Position numbers and translations under genes: made by a program. A stretch of 64,000 nt of DNA from Otis tarda (taxonomy: Eukaryota > Chordata > Aves > Otidiformes > Otididae). Shown one piece after another: positions 43,831 to 56,322 of this stretch. The DNA lies in contig CM048554.1 of the NCBI GenBank assembly GCA_026413225.1, forward strand, positions 52,069,963 through 52,133,962. The letters are read 5' to 3'. Every line of letters starts with the position of its first letter. The stretch's first letter is position 1. A model generated the notes under the pieces. The model was not told where the DNA came from, made no database searches, and was given only the letters and a program-made list of their open reading frames with translations.

Positions 43831-45775
43831 CATTTTGGTTCTCTTTGGCATTAAGTACAAGCTGTGCCAGCAACTTATTTTACAAGCTTTCCATAAAGAT
43901 AGATACTATATTTTCTTTTTGTATACACTGTCGACAGCATTTTCTCATACTGCAGAACAGTGCAATTTACCAGCTTCACACAAATGCTGTCAGCGCCCCC
44001 GCAAAAGCACCATGCAGCCCAGAGCTCTTTAAAGGCACAGGAGAAGGTGTTGGGGTGTAAGTGCATCTGTACACTTCACAGTCTCCTTTCATCCACCTCC
44101 ATTTTCATCTTTGCGTAGAACCTCTCATACAAGCTACAGCGCTGGAAGCAGCTGTGCCAAGTGCCTTTTTCCAGACCTGTCAGATATACTTAGAAAAGAC
44201 TTATCTCATGGTTCCAGCCCTGTGTGTCTATGCAGGCTCTTGAGGGAAGAAACACCTTTCACGCATAACCACACAGGTCTTCACAGTTCTGAGTCTCCAA
44301 TGCTGGAGGCTCCACGGGGCAATCCTTCTGCCACCGTGGCTCTCCGGTGCCTACGGATGGTGCCTTTTTTCCTGCCTTTCGTTCCACAGAAGGTGAATGA
44401 GCATCAGCTGCAGAAGAGTCTGCACCTACTGCAAGTGCATACCCCGCCTTACAGCCAGTCTCACACCCGAAGGCACACTCCAGGCAAAGTGTCATCTCTC
44501 ACTAACGTGTGCAATGCAGCTAATCGACCACTGGGCTATAGCAATGAGCTGGAGAGAAGGCAGAATCCCTCTTGGTGAGCTACGTCTATTGGAGATAAGC
44601 CTGAGCAAGAAACTCCCAATCCTAAACCCAAGATTTCTCCAGAGCCCTCGTGTAGTCACATCCAACATGGTAATGGGCATCTTTTATTGCTGCATAAATA
44701 GACAAAATGTAAGTGACTTTGATTTATTACTTGGCAAGCCGTTAATAACGACTTCTGATAATTTTCTCCTCTGCACAAAGAGTACTGGCTCCGCTTTCCT
44801 CCTCCTCTGGTGGTGAGAAAGTGGCAGAGGTGTCCTGCTCTGTTCATTCCTGGAATCCTTGAAGGACATGGTGGTGGAGGAAGTGGCGTAGCTGCTCTGG
44901 ACTAAGCAAGATGACAAACAGCAATCTGGCAGCCACTGGCCTCCAGCCCTCCCAGATGCCCTCCCAGCTGAGAGCAGAAGCCACAAGGTAGCAGAAAACT
45001 CCTCTATATTCCCATTGCATCACTCAGCTGCAGCTAGCAAAACACCTGGAAATCAGACCCCATTTTAAATAGTTCTTGAGTGTAACATGAGGACAATTGC
45101 CATGGGAAAAGCTCTGGGTCTGAGAGATCCCCAGTAAATCAGCTATAGCATAAACACTGACATTTCCAAACAGACCTAGCCCCTTGTGGAGATTAAAGTA
45201 AATCCCAGAGTATTTTATTCTAGCTATAATCCTAAATAATAACAGATCTGGATCTGCTGTATAATATTAAATGACTCCTCCCTTACTTTTCGTCTTCCCT
45301 GTGTCAAAGAAAATAATCAGTTTTGATAGTCAAGTACTCAAAAAAAAGGAAATATTCGAACACCAGCTGTTTTGTTCATACGGAGGAGCGACCATCCCCT
45401 AACGTGCTGTGTACCACTAACTGGATTAATTGCATTATATGCTGTCTTCTAGAGAAAGAGATGATACCAAACTGAGCAATCTAAGAGCTTGTGCTCAAAA
45501 CACTGATTGCTAGGTCAGTGCTTTCGTTATTATGGGTTCTTGATGGAAACATAAACCACGAGAGCAGAGAGCTCTCGCAGTTTGTACAGCTCAGCAAAAT
45601 GTACAGACTGTTCAGTTTGGATGTATTTTATTAACATTGAGCCTTCACTTCACGCACAGATAGCTTTTGACATTGTTGGCACTTAGGTAACAATTAGAGC
45701 CCCTGTTATCCAGTGCATTTGGGGAAAAAAAAAAAAGTATTTTTCAAAGGCATCTGCCTTTACAATGTGAGGTGC
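43831..45775. other. Intergenic, no gene seen
   Basis: GC rises around 44,000-44,600, where frames overlap on both strands (up to 155 codons). No domain, splice pattern or CpG island supports a gene. A short inverted repeat CGAGAGC/GCTCTCG lies near 45,558-45,577. Confidence 0.5.
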
Positions 45776-45779
45776 TTCT

Positions 45780-46220
45780 GTATCATCTCTCTGCCTTAAG
45801 GGATGTGGTATGATTGGTATATCACTGCTCGTAGGAAACCAGGCTCTGGGGATGCAGCTGTGTTGCCAGAAAGTCTGCACACTATAGACGTATCTTCTGT
45901 GCGTTGCCAGTAAGTTGTGGCTGTGACTGTATCCCTAAGGGTTTCCAAAAAGTTTTGGACTGTAGGTGTATCCGTGTGCTGCCAGAAAGCCTGTGGTTGT
46001 GGATATCTTTGTCTATAGGGCTGAAAAGTTGTGGGCTTCTGATATATCAGTATGTGCCAGCGCACAGTAGGTGTATCCCTCTCTTCTGCTAGAAGCCTTT
46101 GGGCAATTCCAGAGCTATGTGTCTCCACAGCATTTGGGACACACGCTGCTCTATTTGTGCTAGCATATCTACATGGTAATACAGTTGTAGGTGTGATAAC
46201 ACATTTGTGCCAAATTACTC
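45780..46220. repeat. Degenerate minisatellite, about 38-bp period
   Basis: The TGCCAG landmark recurs at 45864, 45905, 45980 and 46055, with a TTTCCAAAAAG variant at 45942 and GGGCTGAAAAG at 46018, giving spacings of 37-41 bp. A second landmark (GTAGGTGTATCC, GTGACTGTATCC, GATATATCA) follows each. Perhaps 8-11 units. Because the unit is often near 39 bp, the minus strand keeps a frame of 110 codons with a recurring DTPTV-like peptide. Confidence 0.7.
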
Positions 46221-46289
46221 ACTCTATTAGGACACGCGCCATCCCTCTGAGGATCTCAAGAAGACTTAAAATTGCAAATTAGGCTTCCT

Positions 46290-46345
46290 ACACTGGAGAC
46301 AAGTAAGGAATATTGTGCCCATTTTACAGATGCATGTTGCCATAT
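46290..46345 (+). repeat. Possible MIR-like core
   Basis: GTGCCCATTTTACAGATG resembles the CCCCATTTTACAGATG motif of MIR/L2 elements. Only this short block is clear. Confidence 0.3.
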
Positions 46346-46363
46346 TCCCTAGAAGGCCGGTGT

Positions 46364-46378
46364 GCTGCCTGCTGGTGG
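46364..46378 (-). promoter_or_regulatory. Candidate CTCF-like motif
   Basis: The minus strand reads CCACCAGCAGGCAGC, about 12 of 14 matches to the CTCF core but with unfavoured bases at the central RK positions. Weak. Confidence 0.22.
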
Positions 46379-46379
46379 T

Positions 46380-49300
46380 GTGTGTAAAAACCCCTGCACC
46401 CATTCTGGGTCCCTAGCTCACTCTTAACCAGACAGAACACTGATCTGGATAGCAGCTGAAACTAGAACTCTACAGCAAGTAATAAATCTTGAAGCTGAGG
46501 GCAAAGGGAGCTTAGCTGGCATGCATACAGCATACATAGAAAATACCACATGCATTCATTTTCCTGCTTTCAGGAGCTGCAACTTTTGATTCAAGGACAA
46601 GCCCCAACTGCATGCTGTTGCGGCAGAGCCCAGGCAGTCTCAGCAGACCTAAATACCAACTTCAGTATGACTTTGTAGTGCAATATAGCAGCCTGTACTA
46701 TGAGTGTTCCCAAAGGAATGAATTATCCTGCAGGACACAGTGTACAAATACATAACAAGGGTCCCATCCAAATCTTTGTATTTGTGCCTGCTGTGTATTT
46801 CCCCCTGAACAGTTAAGCGGCTCTAAGGATGCAGTCTAGACAACGCTTTCTCTTTCTTTCTCAAGCTAAAAATAAGGAAGTGTGAAAAGATGCGGAACCC
46901 AGACAGACGTACAACAGACTACAATTTTCAGAAGATTATGGGAATTCCATTTTTTATGGTCACTTATTACATTTGCACCTTATTTTGTCCTCCACATGGA
47001 AAGAAATACTGATTGTCTCATTCAGTTGTAGCATAAAGCTGACTATAAGTTTCTCTGAATACTCAAAAGGTACAGATCCTGGTATGTGTTTAGCCAGGAA
47101 ACACATCTGATTATGTGCCTAGTTGAAAAATCAAGTTCCAAATACCCATCTGGATTCAGAAATAAACTCAGCACATTGGGCTCATCACTAATGGAAAGAA
47201 TGACACACACAAGCATGACTTCATAGTCATAAGGCCTTGAAAATGTACATCCAGAATGTTTGTAACAATATACATTTTATCAGTTTTGGATGCTGCTAAA
47301 AATAAAGAGCCAAATGATGAAGCAGGGAAAAGGTGCTTTGTGCCAGTAAGTTGGGAATATTACCTTTGGCTCACAAGTCTGCATTATTTTTTGGCCATAC
47401 ACTCGAACTTGAATCATGCAGATCCTGCAAAATTGTAAGACAAGCAGAAGATGTCATGTGCTTCCTTAGACTCAAACCCCACATTTAAAAAAATACATTG
47501 AACATTACATATGATATATGTTTTTCTACCTGTTTTTCTTCCCTTGTAATAAATATAGAAAAGCAGCCCTAGAATTGCGTGAATATTGTGAGAAGTTTTT
47601 GCATAAATATTTCCTGGTTTGAATGTTTAAATGAACATGCTCCAGGCATAGCTGTTAAGTATGCACCTGCACTAAACCTGACAAGCTGGATAAGCCCAGG
47701 AGGTGGGTTGTGAAGAAAAGGTAAGCACTGGTTTTTGTACTAGTTGTAGTTGAGTGTGGGCTCTGCTTCATTTCCACCAACAAAGGTCCAGCTGAGCTCT
47801 GCTGTTGCACCAGTTTGCTTTGCTTTGAATGGGTTTCTACCCATTTTGTATTTCCACTTTGTAAATGGATTTACTGGCGGTGGTACATGATAACAATGGC
47901 ATTGTAAGGACATATCGCAAAAGGATTTGTCAAAGGTTTGGTTTTTCAACCTGCCGCCCTGAGGATTTACGTTGCAAAAGTATTTCCAAGAGCTACCTTC
48001 TTCCCGTCAGAGAGTCTTGTGACCTGTGTATCAAGGCAGCTCGAGATGGGAGGTCCAAATGTCCCAGTGAGCCGTGGATACTCCTTATCTTGCATGGACA
48101 GTTATTCAGCCCAGTGTGAAGGACCCTCAGTTCCACCTTCAGTTACTTCAACAAACAAAGCTACTTCCACCTCCCTGACCCTACTGAGGCACCAGATCCA
48201 GACCAGTTCCTGCTCTCTCCGGAGGCTGCTGTGGGTGACCTGCCAGTTGGGCTGACGGCCAGGCTAAGTGGTAAGTGCCAGATTGCAATGCTCTCTCCTC
48301 AGGCAACAACCAGTCAACCCAGAGTAAAACAGGTGAGAAGCTTGGGGCTGGACTGGAGGTGGTTTGGGTTTTTTTGGACCCACAGAACAGGCAAGATTCT
48401 CTAAAAAGGTGTAAGGACTTACTATCAGGCAGGAGAGCCTGCAGCCTATCCAGTATACCAGGAGAACCCGATTCCAAGTCACCTGCGGAACGTGGTAGGA
48501 AATAATGTGGGGAGAGGATGGAGCAGAAAATAGCTTGGAAGATCCTGTGTGTCTTTCAGGCAGGGAACACCACCAGGTGATAGCTGGAGAAGCTTGGACT
48601 CACTCTTCCTTCCCAGATCTGCTGCTCCATCTGCTCTGGCAGTTTCCAAGCACTGCCAATGCCGTATCAGTTGTCGCAGCTGCGTTGGTGGTGCGTGAAT
48701 CCGTCTCTTCAGAATACACTTATAATCAGCTATGATTTTTGATGTGCTGCCAATATTTTTTTCTTTCAGCAGTTTCTCCAAGACTGAGGAAATAGTAAAT
48801 TTTCAATCATTTCTATTGTGGTAATACCTGAAGAGAAATTCACAGAAGAAACAAAGTAGTTTTCTGTGCTGATCACTTTCTTCCTGCTCGACTTCAAAGT
48901 GTGAGACAAGTACTAAAGGTGTCAGAGCATCTCAGAAGAGGTGGCAGGAACCTTTCAGCACGTGAAATGTTAGCCCAGTGACAGGGATCACGGTGCATTG
49001 TCTATCTCTACAGCTGAATTTGGCCCATGTGGATTAAACAGACTAATAGAGGATAATAAAGGAAATTCAGCTCCAAGTAAATACAATAAAGATGCAAAAC
49101 CCTCAAAGTCAAAATCCCTTTTGTGAGAAAAGTCATATCTCACCATGGTGATCTTAGTCTTCCCCTCCTCCTGTCCCAGGAAGGTGTCTGCCGCTGGACC
49201 TGGGAAGCTGCTCTGTTTCTGTGACACCCTTCTGCCTGCAGATAAAGTTCACAGGAGCTGTCAGCGCATCAGAATTTTATTAGCAATTTTCCATTGTGTC

Positions 49301-50880
49301 ATACCAGACAGCCACCATCATGAAAACTAATGTTAGTTTTAGCTGGTGTGCCACGGGTTTTATTCTAACTTAAAAGTATGTCTAAACCTATTCCATCAAC
49401 ACTTTTTGTCATGTATGAGACGTGTAATGATTAATGGAGAGAGACTTCATCAAGAAGGGCCATTCCACGTCCTCATCCATGTATTATAAATTCCCACCTA
49501 TAGAAAACATGTCCGGGCAAGACTTGACTACATTTGCTCAGTGAGATGTTTTCTCAGGAAAATAATGAGATTATTCATCCAGAGATTAGGGAGCTTGATT
49601 TAAGCTCTTCTTTGAAGGACAGACTCTTTAATGATGCAGCACTCTCCTGGCGATACCGCACAGCTGTATTTTCCACATTGGACTCAAATCTAAACCTCCT
49701 GACTCAAGCGTATGGGTTGTACTAACTGCTTTCTACTGAGAAAGCAGAGCTGGAGGACATGTAATAACTTCTAAGGTTGCAGTCCTGTGCTTTTTTCAAA
49801 TAAATTTAATTGATTATGTTGACTTCTTTTTCTTAAACTGAGTAATCAGGCATAATCACTGCTGCAGATGCATGAAAATACTTCTTACCAGGGAAGAAGC
49901 TATATATTGTGGAAATGCTTCAGTATTACAGTTGGTTTTTATTAGTTTGTTTGTTCTACTCTTTCAATTATACTGGTATAGTTAAAGCATTTTCATTTGG
50001 ACAAAGGTTTTAGTTTTTTTTTCACTGAAGCAGCTATTTCATGTTTGTAAATTCTGGTTTAGACATTTATAAACATTTGTTTCCTGGATGCCATTGGTCG
50101 ACTCAGCCCAGACTCTGTCATGGAGATATTTTTCCAGTGAGAAGGTAGCTATTTTCACTTTATGTGATGTTTATTTTGACAATTCTGCTTGTGCCCTTCC
50201 CCAGCTCCTCACTCTTTCACGAACATTTGCTGCGCGGGTGGTTGAAGTCCAAACACAAAAAGCAAGGCAGTAAGCTTTCATTTCAAACTCTGTCTCAGGA
50301 CAGCTGGAATTTTTTAGAAGCAAGCACATATTCGTTAACTTTTTTTTCCTCCCTTAATTGTCTATAATTTGTCATTTTGTTTGTTTGTTTCTTGAGGATT
50401 GTTACTAGAGAACGGCAAACGAATAAAATGCAATGTGGTTTGAAGCAGATTGACTGCCAACTAGATTATAAAAAAAAGGCTGTAATAAATCAGTGAGTCA
50501 TCTGACATTCACAGGAAAAATGTGGGATGTACAGTAGGAAGGGAAAGTATAGAATGGAAAGGGTTGGTGCGGCATACCCTGTTCTCCTGCCGTGCCTGTG
50601 TTACTGACGGCTGGAGATTGAACCTTAACCAGCACGGCTGTTCCCGCGTAAGAAAGAAGCTGCTTCACGAGTATTTCACAGTAAGAAAGGGAAGGGGAGA
50701 GTTCATGGCTTGCATCGAGGGTGTCACCAGAAAAAAAAAGGTCTACAAAAGAAAAGTAATACAAATTAGCCCTCGGTACTTTTATGTGTGGCATAGATTG
50801 ACAGAGAGGTGAAAACCTTCCAGAAAGCCAAGCTGAAGTCATTAGTGACTGTGACAATCAGGAGATAGCAGGGCAAGAAG
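46380..50880. other. Intergenic, no gene seen
   Basis: Mixed composition. Overlapping short frames occur at 47,860-48,780 and 50,500-50,860 on both strands without a recognisable protein or consistent splice signals. No transposon identified. Confidence 0.5.
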
Positions 50881-50889
50881 AAAAATGTA

Positions 50890-51070
50890 TTCTCTCTTAA
50901 TTACACTGTAGACTTTTTCCCCCGGGTTCTCTCTCAGTTGGAGTATTAATGCTTTGTAGTTAATTAGCTCTTCCCTCCTTCAAAGCAATTTTATGATATT
51001 AATTAATATAGCATTGTTAACCTATTAACCCTACCAATTGGCTTCAGGTATTGCACAAAGGGTTAAAAAC
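50890..51070. promoter_or_regulatory. Candidate non-coding regulatory element (TAAT-rich)
   Basis: Clustered homeodomain-type motifs: TAATTA near 50961, ATTAATTAAT at 50999-51008, GTTAAC and TATTAACC blocks and GTATTAAT. The texture resembles conserved non-coding elements of vertebrates, but conservation cannot be seen from one genome. Confidence 0.2.
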
Positions 51071-54000
51071 AAACACCAACTGAAACAGAGCCACTATTTA
51101 TCCAAGGTTTTTTTTTTCAAATTGAAATGTGCTGCTCAGCCCTATAAACACAGACACTCCAGCATCCCTGCCTGTAGGAGATGTTACACGGGTATGCTAA
51201 AGGCCATATAGAAATGCAGGTCCCAATCTTGAGATATTGTCTCAGGTAAAGCCTTAAATCAGGATCCAAAAAGCCTTTTCAAGTCATACTTATCTCTCAA
51301 GATGTGAATCATCTAATGGAAATGGAAAGAATTAAAAAATTTCCAAAGACCTAAGTGGTGCACTGAAATCCCATTGATGCTGAGCCCTGTTGACAAGTTT
51401 CACTTCAGGGGGGTTTCACGTGGGTCTGGAGCTACAGGATCAAGGCCACTTAGGCTGGAAGATGCCAAGATGCTTTCAAGTTTTTGAAGCCAACCTGCAG
51501 AGGTCATTAGAAATGGCCTTGAGGAAGATGTGGGAGACTGTAAAGCAGGAGGAAGAGTTGGTTTTGAGACAAGCAGTAATTTAATGTTCTGCAGAGGGTC
51601 ATCCATAAAATATAGAGAGTACTGTGGCTGAGTCTAGACAATGCTCGTACTGAGCTATACTCGTGATACAACACATTGGCAGCTCTTGTAAGCTGCTATT
51701 TTATGCTCCAGAGTCTCACGTTTCTTTAAAAGAACTATAGGAAGGTTGCAAAAATGTATATATAAATAAAAAGGCATAGAGGCTGGGTGGAGAGCAGAGC
51801 AGAGCCTGCACAGAGCTTGGGACTCTGCCATGGAGAGGTCAGAGGAGTTAACTCAGCAATGATGGATGAAATATCAACATTTTAACTGCTGTATTTGCCT
51901 GTGTAACGGCTGGATGCATGGACCAGGCACACCCTGCAATCACACCCACAGCTGATGGTGAACAAAAGATCTCCAGTAGCTTTTGACAGTGCGCACAGAG
52001 TGACAGAGCCCTCCTTTTAAAACAAAATCCAGAAATGAGTGGTAGCTGTGGCCATTGCATCAGCACATTTTCATCGCACAAAAGAGGAGGCACAGGGTCA
52101 TAGATCTACCCTGCTGACTGCAACTTGCTGTCTCGTAGAAATGTAAGGGTTTTTTTCCTCCTGTAAAGAAGTGACCAATCCTTCAACATCTACCAAAGTT
52201 CCTGGATATATTTGATATATGAGGCAAAACCAGAGTTCTCCCTTCTTGATCCTTCATTCCTTCCTCCCAGGTGAGGATAAACCAGAGAAAATCATGGGAG
52301 CTACTTGGATGGGTCAGTTCCAGGTGGAATTTTATTTGGAAGAAAAGCACGATTCTGACAGAATACCGGCAGCATTATTTCTTGTATTATTAGATAATAA
52401 ACTGCAATGCATTGCAGCCCAGCTTTAACACAGAAGCTTCACAGTCATATTATAAACAGGAACATTAGCAGTTTTATCGTCTTGTTCCAGGTAATCATCT
52501 TGTTCCGTATAATTATTAGCTTTTGCTTCTTGGATGAAGTAATCTTTGAAAATCTGTTCCTATTTAATTAGCCACATTCCCTACTGACTGCCACAGGCAT
52601 CTCCTGTGCAGGTGTAGTCTTGAAGCTGTAAATTCATTTTCAGAAGCGATTCCAAGAAGAAACTGCTCAGGCTGGAATCTGCAGCAGAAATTCTCTTCTG
52701 CATCAGTCTTGCCATGCAAGACAAGAAGACGATCTGCTCTGAGGCTCTGTAACAAGCTCACCTCTGAGCCAGAAACCAACGAAGCAACAAGACCTGCTCA
52801 GGGGTAGGTTTTCTTGTTAACTTTTTGTGCTCAGTGCTTGGAAAGCTTGGTCTTAGCTTCCATTGAAGTCACTTGGGAGTTTAGGTGTACTTAGCATCAT
52901 CCAAAAGAAGGTCCTAATTAACTGATCAAAAGGCAGGACTCTGAATGAATAATGGCCTGGGGATGGGCTTTGTATTCCCACTGACTGAGGGATGAGTCCT
53001 GCAATTGCACACGCATGTTCATACCCTGCCCTCAGTCTGTGATGAGCAGCTCCACGTGATCCCGAGCTTTAATGCCAGTGAAAAGGATGTGCATTGAAAC
53101 TGTCAGCGGTGTATGACCACTCCCAGGATTTCAGTCTGTTTCCTGACTGGATGTTTGAGGGTTTTTTTAGGCAGAGTGATGGCTGTTGTGATTGTCATGG
53201 AAAGAAGAGACCGGAAAAGTGATTAAAGGATATGGGAAAAAAAAAAATATATAGATCTTTAGTATCTTCCACAGTAAACCAGAAATCAGTCTGTGCGCAC
53301 CTCTGCCACGCTATAATGTAGGGCACAATCAAAACAAAGTGACTGTGCCATAGACTTTTGACTAACAACAGCAAAGAATTTCCAGCCTTCTTTCATTTAC
53401 AAACCACAAGTATTTCAACCTGCCTAGGACACAAAGATTACACAAGCTTACATAATCTCTATTAGTAAGCAAAAAAAAAGAGGCATATACTGAGCTATAC
53501 CATCCCAGTTATCCAGCAGACTCCAGAGTTCAATGAAACAAGGTGGCGGGGGGCGGGGGAGAAGGGACAGAAATGCTTTAACAAGGCTGGACCCCTTGAG
53601 GAGGTCCTGCTGGTGACCGTAGTCTCCCAGCATCAAACACCTTTTCCAGGAGTTTCCCATTGGTTGCCTCAGTACAAATGTGCCTACATTGATTTTAGGA
53701 AGAGGAAAGTTCAGTATTTAACTGCTCCGCCTGAGCTTTAGATGATGTCTGACATAGAGAAAATAATAACCATCTGCTAAGAAATATAAGTACTTTTAAA
53801 AAATGAAGACTGTGACTTTTGAAAGAGCTGATGAGGTGTATGCCTCAGACCACAGACTCCAGAGAATTAAAAAATCCCCATTTTAACTCTTCAGTTTATC
53901 TGTTAAGTTTTAAAAAATAGATCTCTGTAGTCTTGTCTCAGAGTTTTACATGGGGCTTTGGAAGTCAGTTTCTGGCTTCTCTCCCCTGGTGCTGCTTTTA

Positions 54001-56190
54001 TAGGAGCACATATTTCCCCTGACGGTGGCCCAGCCTTTTCCCTTCGCAGTGTTACACAATGTGCTTTGGGTAGTGGCAAGTTCAGCTCTAATCTTTCCAT
54101 CTTCAGAAGCAGATAATTTTCTTTAGGAGCTGTAAGAAGACTTTGGGGATCCTCTGGAGGGGAGAGACTGGTAGGTCCAATTCTTCTCTGTGTTCACAGT
54201 TAGAACGAATAGCCTAAGGTAAAGGGAATCCTCCTCTGTTCCAGAAGGTTTGTTCTCCTGACCCCAGGCCATAGCAATAAAGAAGTCCTTTGAAATTATT
54301 TCCCAGCCCAAGATAACCTTTGTAAATCCCACATCAGGAAGGGATTTGGCAGAGTTACAGCTGCTGGTGGTGCCATTATTCTTTCTTTGACCCTTATCCA
54401 AAGCATGCCTGTGTTGCAGAAGAGAGTGAGTTTTCCCCGAATGCCTGTGCACAGCGTGGACAGGGAAAAGCTGTGAAGGGTTTCTGTCTCTTCTCTCTTC
54501 TCTCTCTGCCTTGCTGCTGTGCTGGGCTCCACTAAGGGTAAAATCCAATCTTCATGCGATAGTATCATCATTATTATTAGTCTTGGATGACATCCCAAAA
54601 TGACATCAAGCTCAGTAGAACATATAATAAGTCATTAAGAGGATTAAACTGAACTTAAGCTCTTTCCCGCTGTCAATATCTTTTGCCTACATACTGGCAT
54701 CTGAAACTGAGGAGAGGAGTCTCTGTCAGTCAGAGCCTGGTTTTTATTTCCACTGAAGAAATTTCACAAAGGCAAATCCATCAGTTTCAGGAGAGATGCT
54801 CTTAGTTTGAACAAGTATAAAAAGGATGAGAATCAGGCCCCTAATATTAATACATGCACCTTCTGCTTGGCTGCCCAACATTGGTCCTAATCCCTGCCAT
54901 AAAGACATTGATGCTGGTGTGATTTCTGGATATAGTTAAATGGAGGCCTACTCAAGGGATTTTGTTGGGGGAACTTGGTAGCATACTGCTCTACGCATGC
55001 GGTTAGCATATCTGAAGAATCATCGGAGTCCTATTCTACTTTTTCTGTCTGTTTTCCTCTATGTACACCTGATAGTGTTCATATTTTCCTCAATGTACAC
55101 CTGTGTCTGCGCACTTCAAAAGCATGCAGGGGTTCAACCTCACAATGTCCTTGTGCAATGGGATGGCATCCCATTTCACAGGGGATTACGTATTTGCACT
55201 GCCAATCTTTAAGCTTCTGGCTTGGCACATAGGAGCCTTAGGCTCCTTATACAGTGAGTTAAGTCCCCAGCCATCTAAATTAGGTGTTCTAAATTGTCAC
55301 AAAGAGATTAAAAACCTGACTTTCAATCACGGCTTCTGATTTGGGGATATGCTGTTTCTGGGTGTTCTTGCAGCATCTTGACCTTGATTTGCACATGGTA
55401 AAAACTGCAAGGTCCCAGGGACCTCAGCTGGAGTTGGAGTCATTAAAGACCAGCCCTCCAAACAGGGCAAACAAAACCAAACACAACAAAATCAGAAGCT
55501 AGTTTTGAAAACACCCCCTAGAGCTCTCTGCCAAAGGAGGCCTGGGATAACTACGGATTGCTTTCCTAAATTTTGAGCCCAAATGACATACCATAACCAC
55601 AATACTATCCTTTCCTCTTAATGAGAGGAGTTACAGAAAATTCTAGAAGCTACAGGCCAAGCCAAAGTGTTTCATATGGGTTTTTTTAACCAATAATGCA
55701 AACCTCAGGAAAATAATGTATGGTAGATATGGTCAAGTACTTATCCGGCTCTGAAGTTACTGACAATTTAAAGAGGGGCAAAATAATTTATTGGGAGGAG
55801 GCGAATATGTTTGGCTGCTTCCTACATATATATCACATGTTTGTAATGACAAAGTTATGAATAAGCATGTTATTTCTTGATCTGTAATTATTGAATTTTT
55901 TTTTCTGTAAATGTTCTTGTGGTTGCCCTGCCTGTCTCTGAGAAGTGCAGGGTTTTATTGACCATTATGGAGTTATTAACTACACAGCATTGATTCGGTC
56001 TTCTACCTTTTTTTCTCCTCTTTTTTCTTTTTAATATTTTCTCCTGCTTTCACAGCAATTCTGCTTGTCTGCTTAACATTGTATTCTGCCTTTCCTGCAG
56101 TGAAACTTATTTCTCAAATACTATAAGCTGGTGCACCAAGCATCAAGCACTGCTGGAAACTTGCACAGTCTAAAAGGATCTTCTTGTAAG
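51071..56190. other. Intergenic, no gene seen
   Basis: No supported gene. A block at 52858-52895 (TTCCATTGAAGTCACTTGGG, then AGTTTAGGTG) resembles an ancient sauropsid repeat with a CATTGAAGTCAATGGGAG core. A G-rich patch lies at 53543-53565. TAAT-rich sequence at 55,850-56,040 could be regulatory. Confidence 0.45.
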
Positions 56191-56204
56191 GAAAGAAGAT
56201 TTAA

Positions 56205-56322
56205 GGCCAGGTTGGATGGGGCTGTGAGCAACCTGATCTAGTTGAAGATGTCCCTGGTCCTTGCAGGGAGGTTGGACTAGGTGACCTTTAAAGGTCCCTT
56301 CCAACCCCAACGTTTCTATGAA
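56205..56322 (+). mobile_element. CR1 LINE 3' fragment
   Basis: A short 5'-truncated CR1 end: TTAAGGCCAGGTTGGATGGG, GAGCAACCTGATCTAGTTGA, GATGTCCCTGGTCC, TTGGACTAGGTGACC, GGTCCCTTCCAACC and the terminal TTTCTATGAA. Confidence 0.93.

Noticed and set aside
43990..44030. Possible REST/NRSF site (TGTCAGCGCC with nearby AGCACCATG)
   Set aside because: The half-sites are in the wrong order and spacing for the 21-bp consensus.
44111..44816. Overlapping frames of 139-155 codons
   Set aside because: Frames occur on both strands, without motifs, splice signals or a promoter; consistent with chance in GC-richer DNA.
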